Shown: positions 7,630-15,279 of the stretch, piece by piece
How positions within the stretch are numbered: the stretch's first letter is position 1
Layout of the letters: each line of letters starts with the position of its first letter
Assembly (NCBI GenBank): GCA_905214315.1
Contig: CAJMLN010000009.1
Coordinates: 1 to 49,566, forward strand
Direction: 5' to 3'
Source: an uncultured bacterium
Lineage (GTDB): Bacteria > Bacillota > Clostridia > Christensenellales > QALW01
DNA: 49,566 nt
Position numbers and translations under genes: made by a program
The notes under the pieces: model-generated
What the model was told of the DNA's origin: nothing
The model's database searches: none
The model's input: the letters and a program-made list of their open reading frames with translations, nothing else

Positions 7630-7658
7630 ATTATATTTTAAGTGATGAAAAAAGTCAA
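7630..7658 (-). promoter_or_regulatory. Promoter of the isomerase-kinase operon
   Basis: On the minus strand TTGACT (7658-7653), a 17-base spacer and TATAAT (7635-7630). The -35 box overlaps the stop codon of the upstream symporter gene (7655-7657), so the two units are packed without a gap. Confidence 0.85.
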
Positions 7659-9349
7659 TCATAACCCTGCTCCTCACGCTTCAGTGCCTGCTCCTGCTGC
7701 TTTTGGATGTCCTCAAAGGCGGAGAGCATGGGCGGCAGTTTTTCTTTTTTGAAATGCCGCCGGATGTAATTCCTTGTAATGGCGGCCACGGTGCCCGAGA
7801 GCACCACTACGCCGATCAGATTGGGAAGCATCATCAGCCCGTTGAAGGTGTCGGAGATCTCCCAGGCCAGATCCAGATGCATAACTGCGCCGAAAACAAT
7901 GAAGAGTACAAACAGAAGCTTGTATACAATCGTTGATTTTGTGCCGAACAGATATTCCCAAGCCTTGCCGCCGTAATAGGACCACCCCAAAACGGTGGAA
8001 AAGGCAAACAGAAAGACCGATATGGCAATAAAGATATTGCCGAAGGATCCGAAGGAACGGGAAAACGCCTGGGAAACCAGTACGGTTTTGGCGGAGTCGG
8101 TAAGCATTTGGCCGGTGGTCAGGTCTACGAGTCCGGAGGTCAGAATTACCAGAGCCGTCAGCGTACAGATCACAATAGTATCGGCAAATACTTCAAAAAT
8201 TCCCCACATTCCCTGGCGCACCGGCTCCTTGACGTTGGAGGCGGAATTTACGATGACCGAGGAGCCCAGGCCGGCTTCGTTGGAATAGACGCCGCGCTTA
8301 AAGCCCCAGGATATGACCTCCTTTGCGGCAATGCCGGCAAAGCCTCCGGCCACGGCCTTGGCGCCGAAGGCTGTGCGGAAGATGGCGCTGAAAGCGCTGG
8401 GAAGGGCCGAAGCGTTATCTAAAATGACAATTAGCGCGCCCAGAAAATAGGCCAGAACCATAAACGGAACAATTTTTTCCGTAACGTTGGCAATCCGCTT
8501 GATGCCGCCGAGAATTACCAGGGCGGCAATCAGCATTAGAACCAGCCCGATAAGGAGCATATACAGGTTGCTGCCGCCGACGGGGATGCTTTCTAAAGCC
8601 GGAAGCCGAAATGCTTCGGAGATATTGACTGCGATTGTATTGATCTGCGAGGCGTTGCCGATGCCGAAGGAGGCCAAAACCGTGAAGCAGGCAAAAGCAC
8701 AGGCTAAAAACCGGCCTACGCGCTTTATCTGAAACAGACATGCGAAAAAGACGAGCGCCGCCGCGCCGCCGAGAATCAGAAAGAGTACCGAAACGGTCTG
8801 TTCCTTTAAAATTGCCGCGTCAAAAAAGCACAGAACTGCCGCCCCCAGGGATAAAATCAGCCAGGATTTCCGGTGCCTTGGCATTTTCAGGCCGCCCAGA
8901 CCGTCCTGCAGATAATACATGGCGCCGCCGGTCCATTCACCGGCCTTGTTTTTCCGGCGGTAGTAGATGCCCAGAACGCTTTCGGAATAGCTGGTCATCA
9001 TACCGAAAAGGGCGGCGATCCACATCCAGAATACCGCGCCGGGACCGCCGGTGGCGATGGCGGCGGCTACACCGGCAATGTTGCCAACGCCTACCGTGGC
9101 CGCAAGCGCAGTGCAAAGCGCCTGAAACTGCGAAATAGAGGCTTTTTCATGGGAATGACCGGAGATTTTTTTATTGAAAAGACTGCCTATCGTGCTTTTC
9201 AGCCAGTGGCCGATATAGCGGAACTGAAAGCCGCCGGTGCGCAGCGTCATCCAGATTCCGGTCCCTAACAGTAAGAAAAGGCCTAGTCTGACCCAGATAA
9301 AATCATTGACCTTGGTGTTGAATTCGATCATCTGTTGAGAAAAATTCAT
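7655..9349 (-). CDS. Sodium:alanine/glycine symporter (AGCS family)
   Basis: The 564-residue polytopic membrane protein has about eleven hydrophobic segments. Family hallmarks include GTGIWMTLRTGGFQFR near the start, FQALCTALAATVGVGNIAG, ATGGPGAVFWMW, GVYSNEAGLGSS and STVLGWSYYG. AGCS carriers import alanine, glycine or related small amino acids with sodium. It is somewhat longer than most members because of a charged, Gln-rich cytoplasmic tail (EDIQKQQEQALKREEQ). Start: ATG after AAAAGGAGATCC. A hairpin followed by seven U sits immediately upstream in the leader and may attenuate expression. Confidence 0.92.
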   Translation of the reverse strand: MNFSQQMIEFNTKVNDFIWVRLGLFLLLGTGIWMTLRTGGFQFRYIGHWLKSTIGSLFNKKISGHSHEKASISQFQALCTALAATVGVGNIAGVAAAIATGGPGAVFWMWIAALFGMMTSYSESVLGIYYRRKNKAGEWTGGAMYYLQDGLGGLKMPRHRKSWLILSLGAAVLCFFDAAILKEQTVSVLFLILGGAAALVFFACLFQIKRVGRFLACAFACFTVLASFGIGNASQINTIAVNISEAFRLPALESIPVGGSNLYMLLIGLVLMLIAALVILGGIKRIANVTEKIVPFMVLAYFLGALIVILDNASALPSAFSAIFRTAFGAKAVAGGFAGIAAKEVISWGFKRGVYSNEAGLGSSVIVNSASNVKEPVRQGMWGIFEVFADTIVICTLTALVILTSGLVDLTTGQMLTDSAKTVLVSQAFSRSFGSFGNIFIAISVFLFAFSTVLGWSYYGGKAWEYLFGTKSTIVYKLLFVLFIVFGAVMHLDLAWEISDTFNGLMMLPNLIGVVVLSGTVAAITRNYIRRHFKKEKLPPMLSAFEDIQKQQEQALKREEQGYD

Positions 9350-9366
9350 GTAGGATCTCCTTTTGC

Positions 9367-9397
9367 AAAAAAACGGACCGCATTCGGCGCGGTCCGT
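9367..9397 (-). terminator. Hairpin-plus-U element between the L,D-transpeptidase and symporter genes
   Basis: ACGGACCGC/GCGGTCCGT (9373-9381 with 9389-9397) forms a nine-pair stem. On the minus strand it is followed by seven T, about ten bases before the symporter's ribosome site. It terminates the L,D-transpeptidase transcript and may also attenuate transcription into the symporter gene. Confidence 0.8.
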
Positions 9398-9469
9398 AAA
9401 TAGCCTTTTACTTTTCTATAGAAAGCGCTCTTTTAAGCGTATTCCTCTCCGGTGGATAAAATACCGATT

Positions 9470-10552
9470 TTATGTGCTTTCGGTTGGTGTTGGATCTGGC
9501 TTGGCCGAAGGCGACGGTGACGGAGAAGGCGTAGGCTTTTGCGTTGGGGTTGGCGTGGGCTTCTGCGTCGGCGAGGGGGTTGGCGTTACCGTTATCGTAG
9601 GCGTCGGCGTAGGAGTTGGCGTGGGCATTATGACAACGGCCGTTTCCGAAGGCGTTGGCTTTACAGTACCGATAATTTCAGGATTTTTCACTAAATCCGT
9701 TACCACCAAGCCTTCGCCCGTATCGGGATTAAAGCTGCTGGTCATATCATATCCCAACGGCGGAAGCTTTTTCAGCGCCGCCTGCAGCGTTTTATCTTTT
9801 GCGCGCTGCTTGTTTACTACCACATACGTGCCGGGATCCACGTTGTCATAAATCCATTTGGCATGGTTCATCAGCATTCTCAGGCAGCCGGCCGAGCCGG
9901 GATTGCCCATATTGTAATAGGCGCTCTTGGGCTTTAAATAGCCGTTGGATTCCACAAAGGTAAAGGAGTGGAACATATATTCATTGCTGTAGCGCGTTAC
10001 ATAATAGGCGTAGGATTGGTACTTTTTAAAATAATAGCGTCTGTATTTCGCATCCTGACCGGTAGCGGCTCTTTGCTCGGCGTTGCTCTTTATGTAAAAA
10101 TTTCCCAGCTTGGTGGGCTGCGTAGAGGTTCCCCCAGAGCATACAAAACGGTTGAGCAAAATATCATATTTTCCGGTGGAATTGTTTTTGATAAATACAT
10201 TTACGCATTGGTTGGTAACGTCTACTTCAATATAATAGGCCATTTTATATCCTTTGGGTACGTCTCCCAAAGGGGTAGTATACCCTACGGAAAGCAGATA
10301 AGCCGGTACGATACTTTCCGTTTGTGCCGGTCGAGGGGAAGGGGTAGGCGTCGGTACAGGTGTGGGTGAGGCGGTAGGCTCCTTCGTAGGCTCTTCCGAG
10401 GGAGACGCGTCAGGCTCTTCGGTAGTGACGGGGATTTCTGTTGTCAGGCCCGGAGTATCTGAATTCTGAAGCGTGACTGAATCGTCTTTACAGCCGGCAA
10501 AAAGAGCTGAAAGACTTACACAGCATAAAATTATAGCAATCCATTTTTTCAT
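9470..10552 (-). CDS. L,D-transpeptidase (YkuD) lipoprotein
   Basis: The 360-residue protein starts with a lipoprotein signal (basic MKK, hydrophobic core, LFAGC lipobox) and a Pro/Thr/Ser linker. A YkuD domain spans about residues 90-250: YIEVDV, VCSGGT, FHSF and GSAGCLRM with the catalytic Cys. The usual SHGC is SAGC here. A second Pro/Thr-rich tail (TPTPTPT-type repeats, about 300-360) ends the protein. YkuD enzymes form 3-3 peptidoglycan crosslinks or attach proteins to the wall; this one would act outside the membrane. It has its own promoter and a ~130-base leader. Confidence 0.85.
   Translation of the reverse strand: MKKWIAIILCCVSLSALFAGCKDDSVTLQNSDTPGLTTEIPVTTEEPDASPSEEPTKEPTASPTPVPTPTPSPRPAQTESIVPAYLLSVGYTTPLGDVPKGYKMAYYIEVDVTNQCVNVFIKNNSTGKYDILLNRFVCSGGTSTQPTKLGNFYIKSNAEQRAATGQDAKYRRYYFKKYQSYAYYVTRYSNEYMFHSFTFVESNGYLKPKSAYYNMGNPGSAGCLRMLMNHAKWIYDNVDPGTYVVVNKQRAKDKTLQAALKKLPPLGYDMTSSFNPDTGEGLVVTDLVKNPEIIGTVKPTPSETAVVIMPTPTPTPTPTITVTPTPSPTQKPTPTPTQKPTPSPSPSPSAKPDPTPTEST
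9486..9640 (-). repeat. Low-complexity coding repeat (Pro/Thr tail)
   Basis: A six-base purine/pyrimidine-skewed unit (plus-strand sense GGCGTA/GGCGTG) repeats irregularly. It encodes the Thr-Pro tail of the L,D-transpeptidase, probably a wall-spanning spacer. Confidence 0.7.
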
Positions 10553-10682
10553 TTACAGTCACCCTACAATAAAGATTTACGGTATAATACAGTATGATTC
10601 GGTCGTCACAGCCGTTACCGAAAGATATCCGACAAAATATATAAAAAAACTTTATTTTTAACAAATTTTAATATAATACCTT
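10553..10682 (-). promoter_or_regulatory. Long 5' leader of the L,D-transpeptidase gene
   Basis: About 130 bases separate the predicted transcription start from the ATG. The leader contains a small hairpin (TTCGGT/ACCGAA around 10590-10615) and is otherwise AT-rich. I recognise no known riboswitch class. Confidence 0.35.
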
Positions 10683-10688
10683 ATTATA

Positions 10689-10717
10689 TTTATACCACTA
10701 TCAGCAATGCGTGTCAA
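10689..10717 (-). promoter_or_regulatory. Promoter of the L,D-transpeptidase gene
   Basis: Minus strand TTGACA (10717-10712), 17-base spacer, TATAAA (10694-10689). Confidence 0.75.
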
Positions 10718-10967
10718 TAAGAATAGCGTCAAGTTAGTTGTAAACAAACGGTAAATTCTTAGAAGATAAATAGTGGCGGATCCGGTTTTGCCGTTTTGAA
10801 GTCTGCGTCAGTGTGCGCAGTGCTTTATTTTATTTTTTATTGCATTACTTTATGCGTTTTGCAGGCTTCTTAAAAGATTTTTTATAGAAATACACGATAT
10901 TAGGTTGCCCCGATCTAAAAAAATAAAATTGTTTTTTATAGGCAGGTTTGAAAAAAGATAGAAAATA
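10718..10967. other. AT-rich intergenic region
   Basis: About 250 bases between the NagD-like gene's end and the L,D-transpeptidase promoter. No gene or RNA was recognised and no clear terminator for the NagD-like gene is visible. Confidence 0.4.
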
Positions 10968-11759
10968 TTAAAAATATTTTTCCTTCAGCGCTTCACCTAA
11001 TTCTTTTAAAGAAGGGAATACATAGGTAGGTTTTACCGGTGCGCTCGGGATATCGGTTTTGCGGGCCTCGCCGCTTAAAACCAGCGCCGTTTTTACTCCC
11101 CAGGTGCCGATGGCAATATCGGTAGTCAGTCGGTCCCCTACCATCAGCAGGTTTTCCCGCGGGATTCCGGTTTTGCGCTCGGCGGCTATTAGGATCTGCT
11201 CGTTGGGCTTTCCGCAGATGACCTCGGGCCGGCGTCCGGTGCAGGCGAAAATCAATTCCATTACGCTTCCCAAATCCGGCAGAAAACCGTGTTCGGCCGG
11301 GCATACTTTATCTGGATGGGTGGCGATATAGGGAAGACCGGAGGCAACGAGATTGGTAAAGCGGGTCAGATTTTCGTAGGAAAGAGCGGTATCGAAGCCG
11401 GCAAGCAGAATCTCCGGCTCGGCGTCGCATACGTTGACTCCCAGGGTACGCATTTCTTCTTTCATGCTTTCGGTTCCCAGAATCAGCGTGCGCCGGCTCC
11501 TGTATTTTTCGTTGATGTATTCCGCCGCCGCGTGGGAGCTGATCAGAATGCTGTCTTTTGTGGCGGGAAGACCCATTTGGGAGAATTTTTCAAGATATGC
11601 AGCAGTGCTTTTGGAAGAATTATTGGTTAAAAATAAATAGCGGATGCCAAGGCTGTTTAGGGTTTTTAGAAAACCGGCGGTATAGTCGAAAACGCGGCTG
11701 CCTAAGTATACGGTGCCGTCAAGATCCAGCATGACGCAGCGAACGTCAAAATCCTTCAT
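10968..11759 (-). CDS. HAD-IIA family sugar phosphatase (NagD-like)
   Basis: The 263-residue hydrolase has all four HAD motifs: DLDGTVYLG (nucleophile Asp), LTNNSS, the Lys in ICGKPNEQI and MVGDRLTTDIAIG. The C2 cap of the NagD/AraL subfamily lies between motifs II and III. These enzymes remove phosphate from small sugar or nucleotide phosphates in the cytoplasm, often as damage control. The second ATG (11759) is eight bases after AGGA and preferred; the ATG at 11765 is too close to the ribosome site. It lies downstream of the ABC transporter genes but behind their terminator. Confidence 0.85.
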   Translation of the reverse strand: MKDFDVRCVMLDLDGTVYLGSRVFDYTAGFLKTLNSLGIRYLFLTNNSSKSTAAYLEKFSQMGLPATKDSILISSHAAAEYINEKYRSRRTLILGTESMKEEMRTLGVNVCDAEPEILLAGFDTALSYENLTRFTNLVASGLPYIATHPDKVCPAEHGFLPDLGSVMELIFACTGRRPEVICGKPNEQILIAAERKTGIPRENLLMVGDRLTTDIAIGTWGVKTALVLSGEARKTDIPSAPVKPTYVFPSLKELGEALKEKYF

Positions 11760-11812
11760 ACACATTGTCCTTTCTTTTTGGCTTTAGTGCGGCAGAATAT
11801 TTTGAACCGCGC

Positions 11813-11840
11813 AAAAAGCGGGGATTAAGAAAAAATCCCG
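11813..11840 (-). terminator. Terminator of the amino-acid ABC operon
   Basis: GGGATT (11821-11826) pairs with AATCCC (11834-11839), extended by a C-G pair around a bulge. On the minus strand five T follow. Confidence 0.6.
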
Positions 11841-11862
11841 TTGGAACAGGATCTTTTTTTGA

Positions 11863-12621
11863 TTATAGGATGCTTTGTAAAAATTGTTTGGTACGCTCGT
11901 TTTTGGGATGGTTGAAGATTTCCTCGGGCGGGCCGTCCTCGGCAAGAATGCCGTCGCACATGAAAACTACCCGGTCCGCAACTTCGCGGGCGAAGCCCAT
12001 TTCGTGCGTCACCACCAGCATTGTCATGCCTTCCTCTGCCAGCTTTTTCATAACGGCGAGAACCTCGCCCACCAATTCCGGATCCAGCGCGCTGGTGGGC
12101 TCGTCAAACAGCATAATCTTCGGCTGCATAGCCAACGCTCTTGCGATGGCTACGCGCTGCTGCTGTCCCCCGGAGAGCCGGCTGGGATATTCGTGCGCTT
12201 TATCCTTTAGGCCTACTCTGTTAAGCAGTTCCAGCGCCAGAGTTTCGGCGGCTTCGGGTTTTTGCTTTTTCACCTTTACTGGCGCCAGCATTACGTTCTG
12301 CAGGACGGTTTTGTGCGGGAACAGATTGAAACGCTGAAATACCATTCCCATTTCCAGCAGCATTTCCTTTTGCCTGGCCGGCGCGATTTTTTCTACCGTC
12401 TTATCGTTTTCTCGGTGAAGGAACAGATGCTCTTCAATAAAAATCTTTCCGCTCGTAATCTTTTCCAGCTGGTTTAAAGAGCGCAGATAGGTGGATTTTC
12501 CGGCGCCGGAGGGGCCGATAATGCAGATTACCTCGCCTGCCTCCACGGTGAGGTTGATATCCCTGAGCACCTCAAGCGGGCCGAATTTCTTGCTGACATG
12601 TTCTGTTCTTAGAATCGCCAT
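11863..12621 (-). CDS. Amino-acid ABC transporter ATP-binding protein (GlnQ-like)
   Basis: The 252-residue ATPase has Walker A GPSGAGKST, the Q-loop region GMVFQRFNLFPH, signature LSGGQQQRVAIARALA, Walker B with D-loop (IMLFDEPTSALDP) and the H-loop VVTHEMGFA. This is the polar amino-acid uptake (PAAT/GlnQ) type with full catalytic residues. It drives the permease encoded 16 bases upstream. The ribosome site GGGAGG lies before the ATG. Confidence 0.93.
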   Translation of the reverse strand: MAILRTEHVSKKFGPLEVLRDINLTVEAGEVICIIGPSGAGKSTYLRSLNQLEKITSGKIFIEEHLFLHRENDKTVEKIAPARQKEMLLEMGMVFQRFNLFPHKTVLQNVMLAPVKVKKQKPEAAETLALELLNRVGLKDKAHEYPSRLSGGQQQRVAIARALAMQPKIMLFDEPTSALDPELVGEVLAVMKKLAEEGMTMLVVTHEMGFAREVADRVVFMCDGILAEDGPPEEIFNHPKNERTKQFLQSIL

Positions 12622-12637
12622 ACCTCACAGTCCTCCC

Positions 12638-14107
12638 TTACTCATAAACCGAAAATTTATTTTCCAGCTTTTTGAACACAAAGCTGAAAAACGCCGTGAT
12701 AATCAAATAGATAATCAGCGCAGGCAAAAATACCAGGAAATCGCCCTTGGAGGAAATCGTTTTGGAAATGGTGGTAATATCCATCAGGCTGATAACGAAT
12801 ACCAGGGAGGCATCTTTTAAGATCATAATAAATTCATTGGCCATCGGCGGAATCAGGCGGCGAATGGACTGCGGGATGATGATATCCCGCATCGTCTGCC
12901 CATAGGTCATGCCCAGCGCCTTGGCCGCTTCATGCTGGCCCTTGTCGATGGACTGAATCGCTGCCCGTACGATCTCGGCACAATAGGCCGCACTGTTTAA
13001 GGTAAAGCCGATAAAGGCGGCCAGGAAGGCTCCCTTGCTGGTGGCGTCCACTCCGCTGAACAGACCCGACCAGGTAAAGCCTGGAAAAATTCCCGGAACG
13101 GCAAAGTAAATGACAAACAGCTGGATCATCAGCGGCGTGCCGCGGAAAAAGAAGATATACGCGCTGCAGGGGGCACTGAAAATTTTGTATTTTGAAATTT
13201 TGCCCAAGGCCAGAAAAATGCTCAGCAAAAAGCCGCACAGTACGGTGGTGATGGTCAGAAAGATTGTCAGCTTGGCGCCGTAGAGTACGCTTTGCCCGCA
13301 CCCCAGCAGACGGTAGGTGTAATTTACCAGATTTCCCACTATTGCAGCAGCGTTTTTTTTATCGCTTACGTATTCGGTACCGTTGATTACTAAAGTGCCG
13401 TCGTCCTTTTGTACGATTTCATCGCCGTCGTTGGCGGAAGCGATCGTGCTGCCGTACTGGTCCTTCACCAGAACATTTTCACTGTAGGAGGAGGTGTATT
13501 CTACGGTATGGTTTTCGTCTAATTTATAAAAGCCGCCGGATTCGTTTACCGCGTAGCTTTCGGTGGTATTGGTATCGCGGTAAGAAATTTTGTATGCCAT
13601 CAGTTTGCCGTCGGCATAGTATTCCCGTTTATAGGCGTTCTGGTCAGGAAGCTCAATTTTTTCTGATTGGGAAATCTGAGCATTTTCATCCTCACTGTAG
13701 GCAAGGTATTGAACCTCTTTGGTATTGATGTTTTTGATGGCAATGGCGTGCAGGGCGTTTTTTTGCTTTAAATATCTGTAATTGGTGCCGGTGGCGTCAA
13801 AAATCTGCCCCGCAAAGCCCAAATAGGCCTCTTTGATGGAGGCGTTTCCGGAGGTGGAAAACGAAATATAGTTGATAAAAAAGAGTGAGTTATAGGAAAC
13901 GGAAACGCTTTTGATCTCTTTGGAGGCGTCCTCCTCTAATAGCCGCTGCATTTGCGGGGAAGCCATGCTGCGCATTTTTTCTTCGCTGGGCGTAAAAGCA
14001 GAGAGCACGCACACCGCAAGGAGGCATATAAGAATTACGGTAAAGAATATTTTTGTATCCTTTTGCCATTTTTTTATGTTGAACAAGCCTAAAAATTTTT
14101 TCATCAT
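12638..14107 (-). CDS. Amino-acid ABC transporter permease with large extra extracytoplasmic domain
   Basis: The 489-residue protein is about twice the usual size of a PAAT permease. After a first membrane segment (about residues 20-38) come ~230 residues without hydrophobic segments (about 45-270; strand-rich, Tyr/Asn/Ser-rich), which should lie outside the cell. The C-terminal ~210 residues are a normal His/Glu/Gln-type permease: YGAKLTIFLT, FFRGTPLMIQLF and the ATPase-contact loop EAAKALGMTYGQTMRDIIIPQ. The extra domain does not resemble a Bac_3 binding protein, unlike known receptor-permease fusions, and I cannot name it. I chose the ATG at 14107 because AAAGG lies five bases before it. 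Confidence 0.85.
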   Translation of the reverse strand: MMKKFLGLFNIKKWQKDTKIFFTVILICLLAVCVLSAFTPSEEKMRSMASPQMQRLLEEDASKEIKSVSVSYNSLFFINYISFSTSGNASIKEAYLGFAGQIFDATGTNYRYLKQKNALHAIAIKNINTKEVQYLAYSEDENAQISQSEKIELPDQNAYKREYYADGKLMAYKISYRDTNTTESYAVNESGGFYKLDENHTVEYTSSYSENVLVKDQYGSTIASANDGDEIVQKDDGTLVINGTEYVSDKKNAAAIVGNLVNYTYRLLGCGQSVLYGAKLTIFLTITTVLCGFLLSIFLALGKISKYKIFSAPCSAYIFFFRGTPLMIQLFVIYFAVPGIFPGFTWSGLFSGVDATSKGAFLAAFIGFTLNSAAYCAEIVRAAIQSIDKGQHEAAKALGMTYGQTMRDIIIPQSIRRLIPPMANEFIMILKDASLVFVISLMDITTISKTISSKGDFLVFLPALIIYLIITAFFSFVFKKLENKFSVYE

Positions 14108-14128
14108 CCATACCTTTAATATCAGAAG

Positions 14129-14156
14129 GGCACATAGCAAAGCCCTGCTATGTGCC
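14129..14156 (-). promoter_or_regulatory. Intercistronic hairpin between binding-protein and permease genes
   Basis: GGCACATAGCA (14129-14139) and TGCTATGTGCC (14146-14156) form an 11-pair stem with a six-base loop and no T run. Such hairpins commonly keep binding-protein mRNA more abundant than permease mRNA, by 3' protection or partial termination. Confidence 0.7.
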
Positions 14157-14179
14157 TCTTGTTTGCAAAAGCGTTTGGT

Positions 14180-15046
14180 TTATTTTGCAACTACAACAGC
14201 CAAATAGTTTTGGATGTAGGGATCAGAAAAATCCATGGATTCCTTACGGACATCGTCGATGGTAACGGCAGCGCAGACGACGTCATAATCCTGGCCCATG
14301 GCGCTGAAGATCGTATCAAAGGCGCGGTCCACGTAATTTACCTCCAGGCCCAGCTTAATGGCAATGGCCTTGGTCAGGTCAATATCAAAACCGACGGGCA
14401 CATCGTTTTCGTCATAGGCTTCATACGGCGGGTAGCCGATTTCACTGCCTACGGTAAAGTAGCCGTCATTTACCAGCTTGGCTTTGCATTCAATGGTTTT
14501 TTCCGTGGGCATGGCAACTTCGGCACCGGAGCCGAACCATTTGTCGTGCAGCTTATCCAAAAAGCCCTCAGCCTTCAGTTCGTCCATGGCTTCGTTGATG
14601 GCGGCCAACAGATCGGTACTGGTTCCCTTGGGCACGGCAATGGCAAATTCCTCGGGAGTATCCTCCTGTACCCAGGCTACCTGGTACTTGTCGGGATTCT
14701 TGGCGCAGAAATCTTCGGCAACGGCTAAATCACAGACAACAGTTTGTACCTCGTTATTGGCAAGCATGGAAAAACATACGGCCATATCTTCGTTGGGGTA
14801 AGCGGTGCACGTTACGGAGCCGGTTTCATTCAGCTCTGTAATTTTTCCCTCGGCAGTGGTGCCTGACTGATAGGCGGCCGAAAGGCCATTGAGCGAACTC
14901 CAGCCGGTAATGGTAAGCCCCGTAGCTTCATCTGTGCCGGTCGGCGTGGCGCTGGCTTGAGGGGTATTCTCCTGAGGCGCGCAGGCCGTAAAGCAGGCAA
15001 AAACCAGCATTGCTGTAAGTGCAAATGATAAAAGCTTTTTCATCAT
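14180..15046 (-). CDS. Amino-acid ABC substrate-binding lipoprotein with apparently permuted lobes
   Basis: The 288-residue protein has a lipoprotein signal (Cys22 after FTA) and a Thr/Pro linker. Residues ~44-172 look like the second half of a Bac_3 protein: AAYQSGTTAEG, VVCDLAVAEDF, FAIAVPKGTS and a final LDKLHDKWFG. Residues ~193-288 look like the first half: FTVGSEIGYPPYEAYDEN, VGFDIDLTKAIA, AAVTIDDVRKES and MDFSDPY, ending in LAVVVAK. Both halves appear complete but in reverse order to the family norm. Ligand residues (Arg267, Asp106, SGTT) are kept. It should deliver polar amino acids to the adjacent transporter. The ATG at 15046 has AAAGGAG seven bases upstream. Confidence 0.85.
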   Translation of the reverse strand: MMKKLLSFALTAMLVFACFTACAPQENTPQASATPTGTDEATGLTITGWSSLNGLSAAYQSGTTAEGKITELNETGSVTCTAYPNEDMAVCFSMLANNEVQTVVCDLAVAEDFCAKNPDKYQVAWVQEDTPEEFAIAVPKGTSTDLLAAINEAMDELKAEGFLDKLHDKWFGSGAEVAMPTEKTIECKAKLVNDGYFTVGSEIGYPPYEAYDENDVPVGFDIDLTKAIAIKLGLEVNYVDRAFDTIFSAMGQDYDVVCAAVTIDDVRKESMDFSDPYIQNYLAVVVAK

Positions 15047-15085
15047 GACATTTCTCCTTTTCATCGGATTTTAGAATACTCGAAT

Positions 15086-15114
15086 ATTTTTGCATATTTT
15101 GCGCGGGATGTCAA
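15086..15114 (-). promoter_or_regulatory. Probable promoter of the amino-acid ABC operon
   Basis: Perfect TTGACA on the minus strand (15114-15109) with a weak AAAAAT -10 at 17-base spacing. The poor -10 suggests activator help or a different -10 choice. Confidence 0.5.
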
Positions 15115-15217
15115 GTGCTTTTTTGTATAAAAATTCTGTTTTTTACTTTTTTATTCATAGAACGAGTGAGAACAGTACATTTACTATATTTTAGTGCGAC
15201 AATTTATTACAAAAGTA

Positions 15218-15246
15218 TTGCAAAAAAGAGAGAACAATGGTATAAT
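15218..15246 (+). promoter_or_regulatory. Promoter of the dockerin/cohesin operon
   Basis: TTGCAA (15218-15223), 17-base spacer, TATAAT (15241-15246); ribosome site AAAGGAG and ATG at 15280 follow. Confidence 0.8.
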
Positions 15247-15279
15247 CAAATTCATCAAGAGCAAAAGGAGCGGCTTAGA

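Noticed and set aside
9397..9470. Possible glycine riboswitch before the symporter
   Set aside because: GGAGAG and CGCCGAA pieces are present, but the required paired regions and conserved core are missing; the second piece is just the terminator loop.
9363..9851. Long plus-strand frame with Gly/Val repeats
   Set aside because: It is antisense to the Pro/Thr-rich tail of the L,D-transpeptidase; the repeats come from the coding repeat on the other strand.
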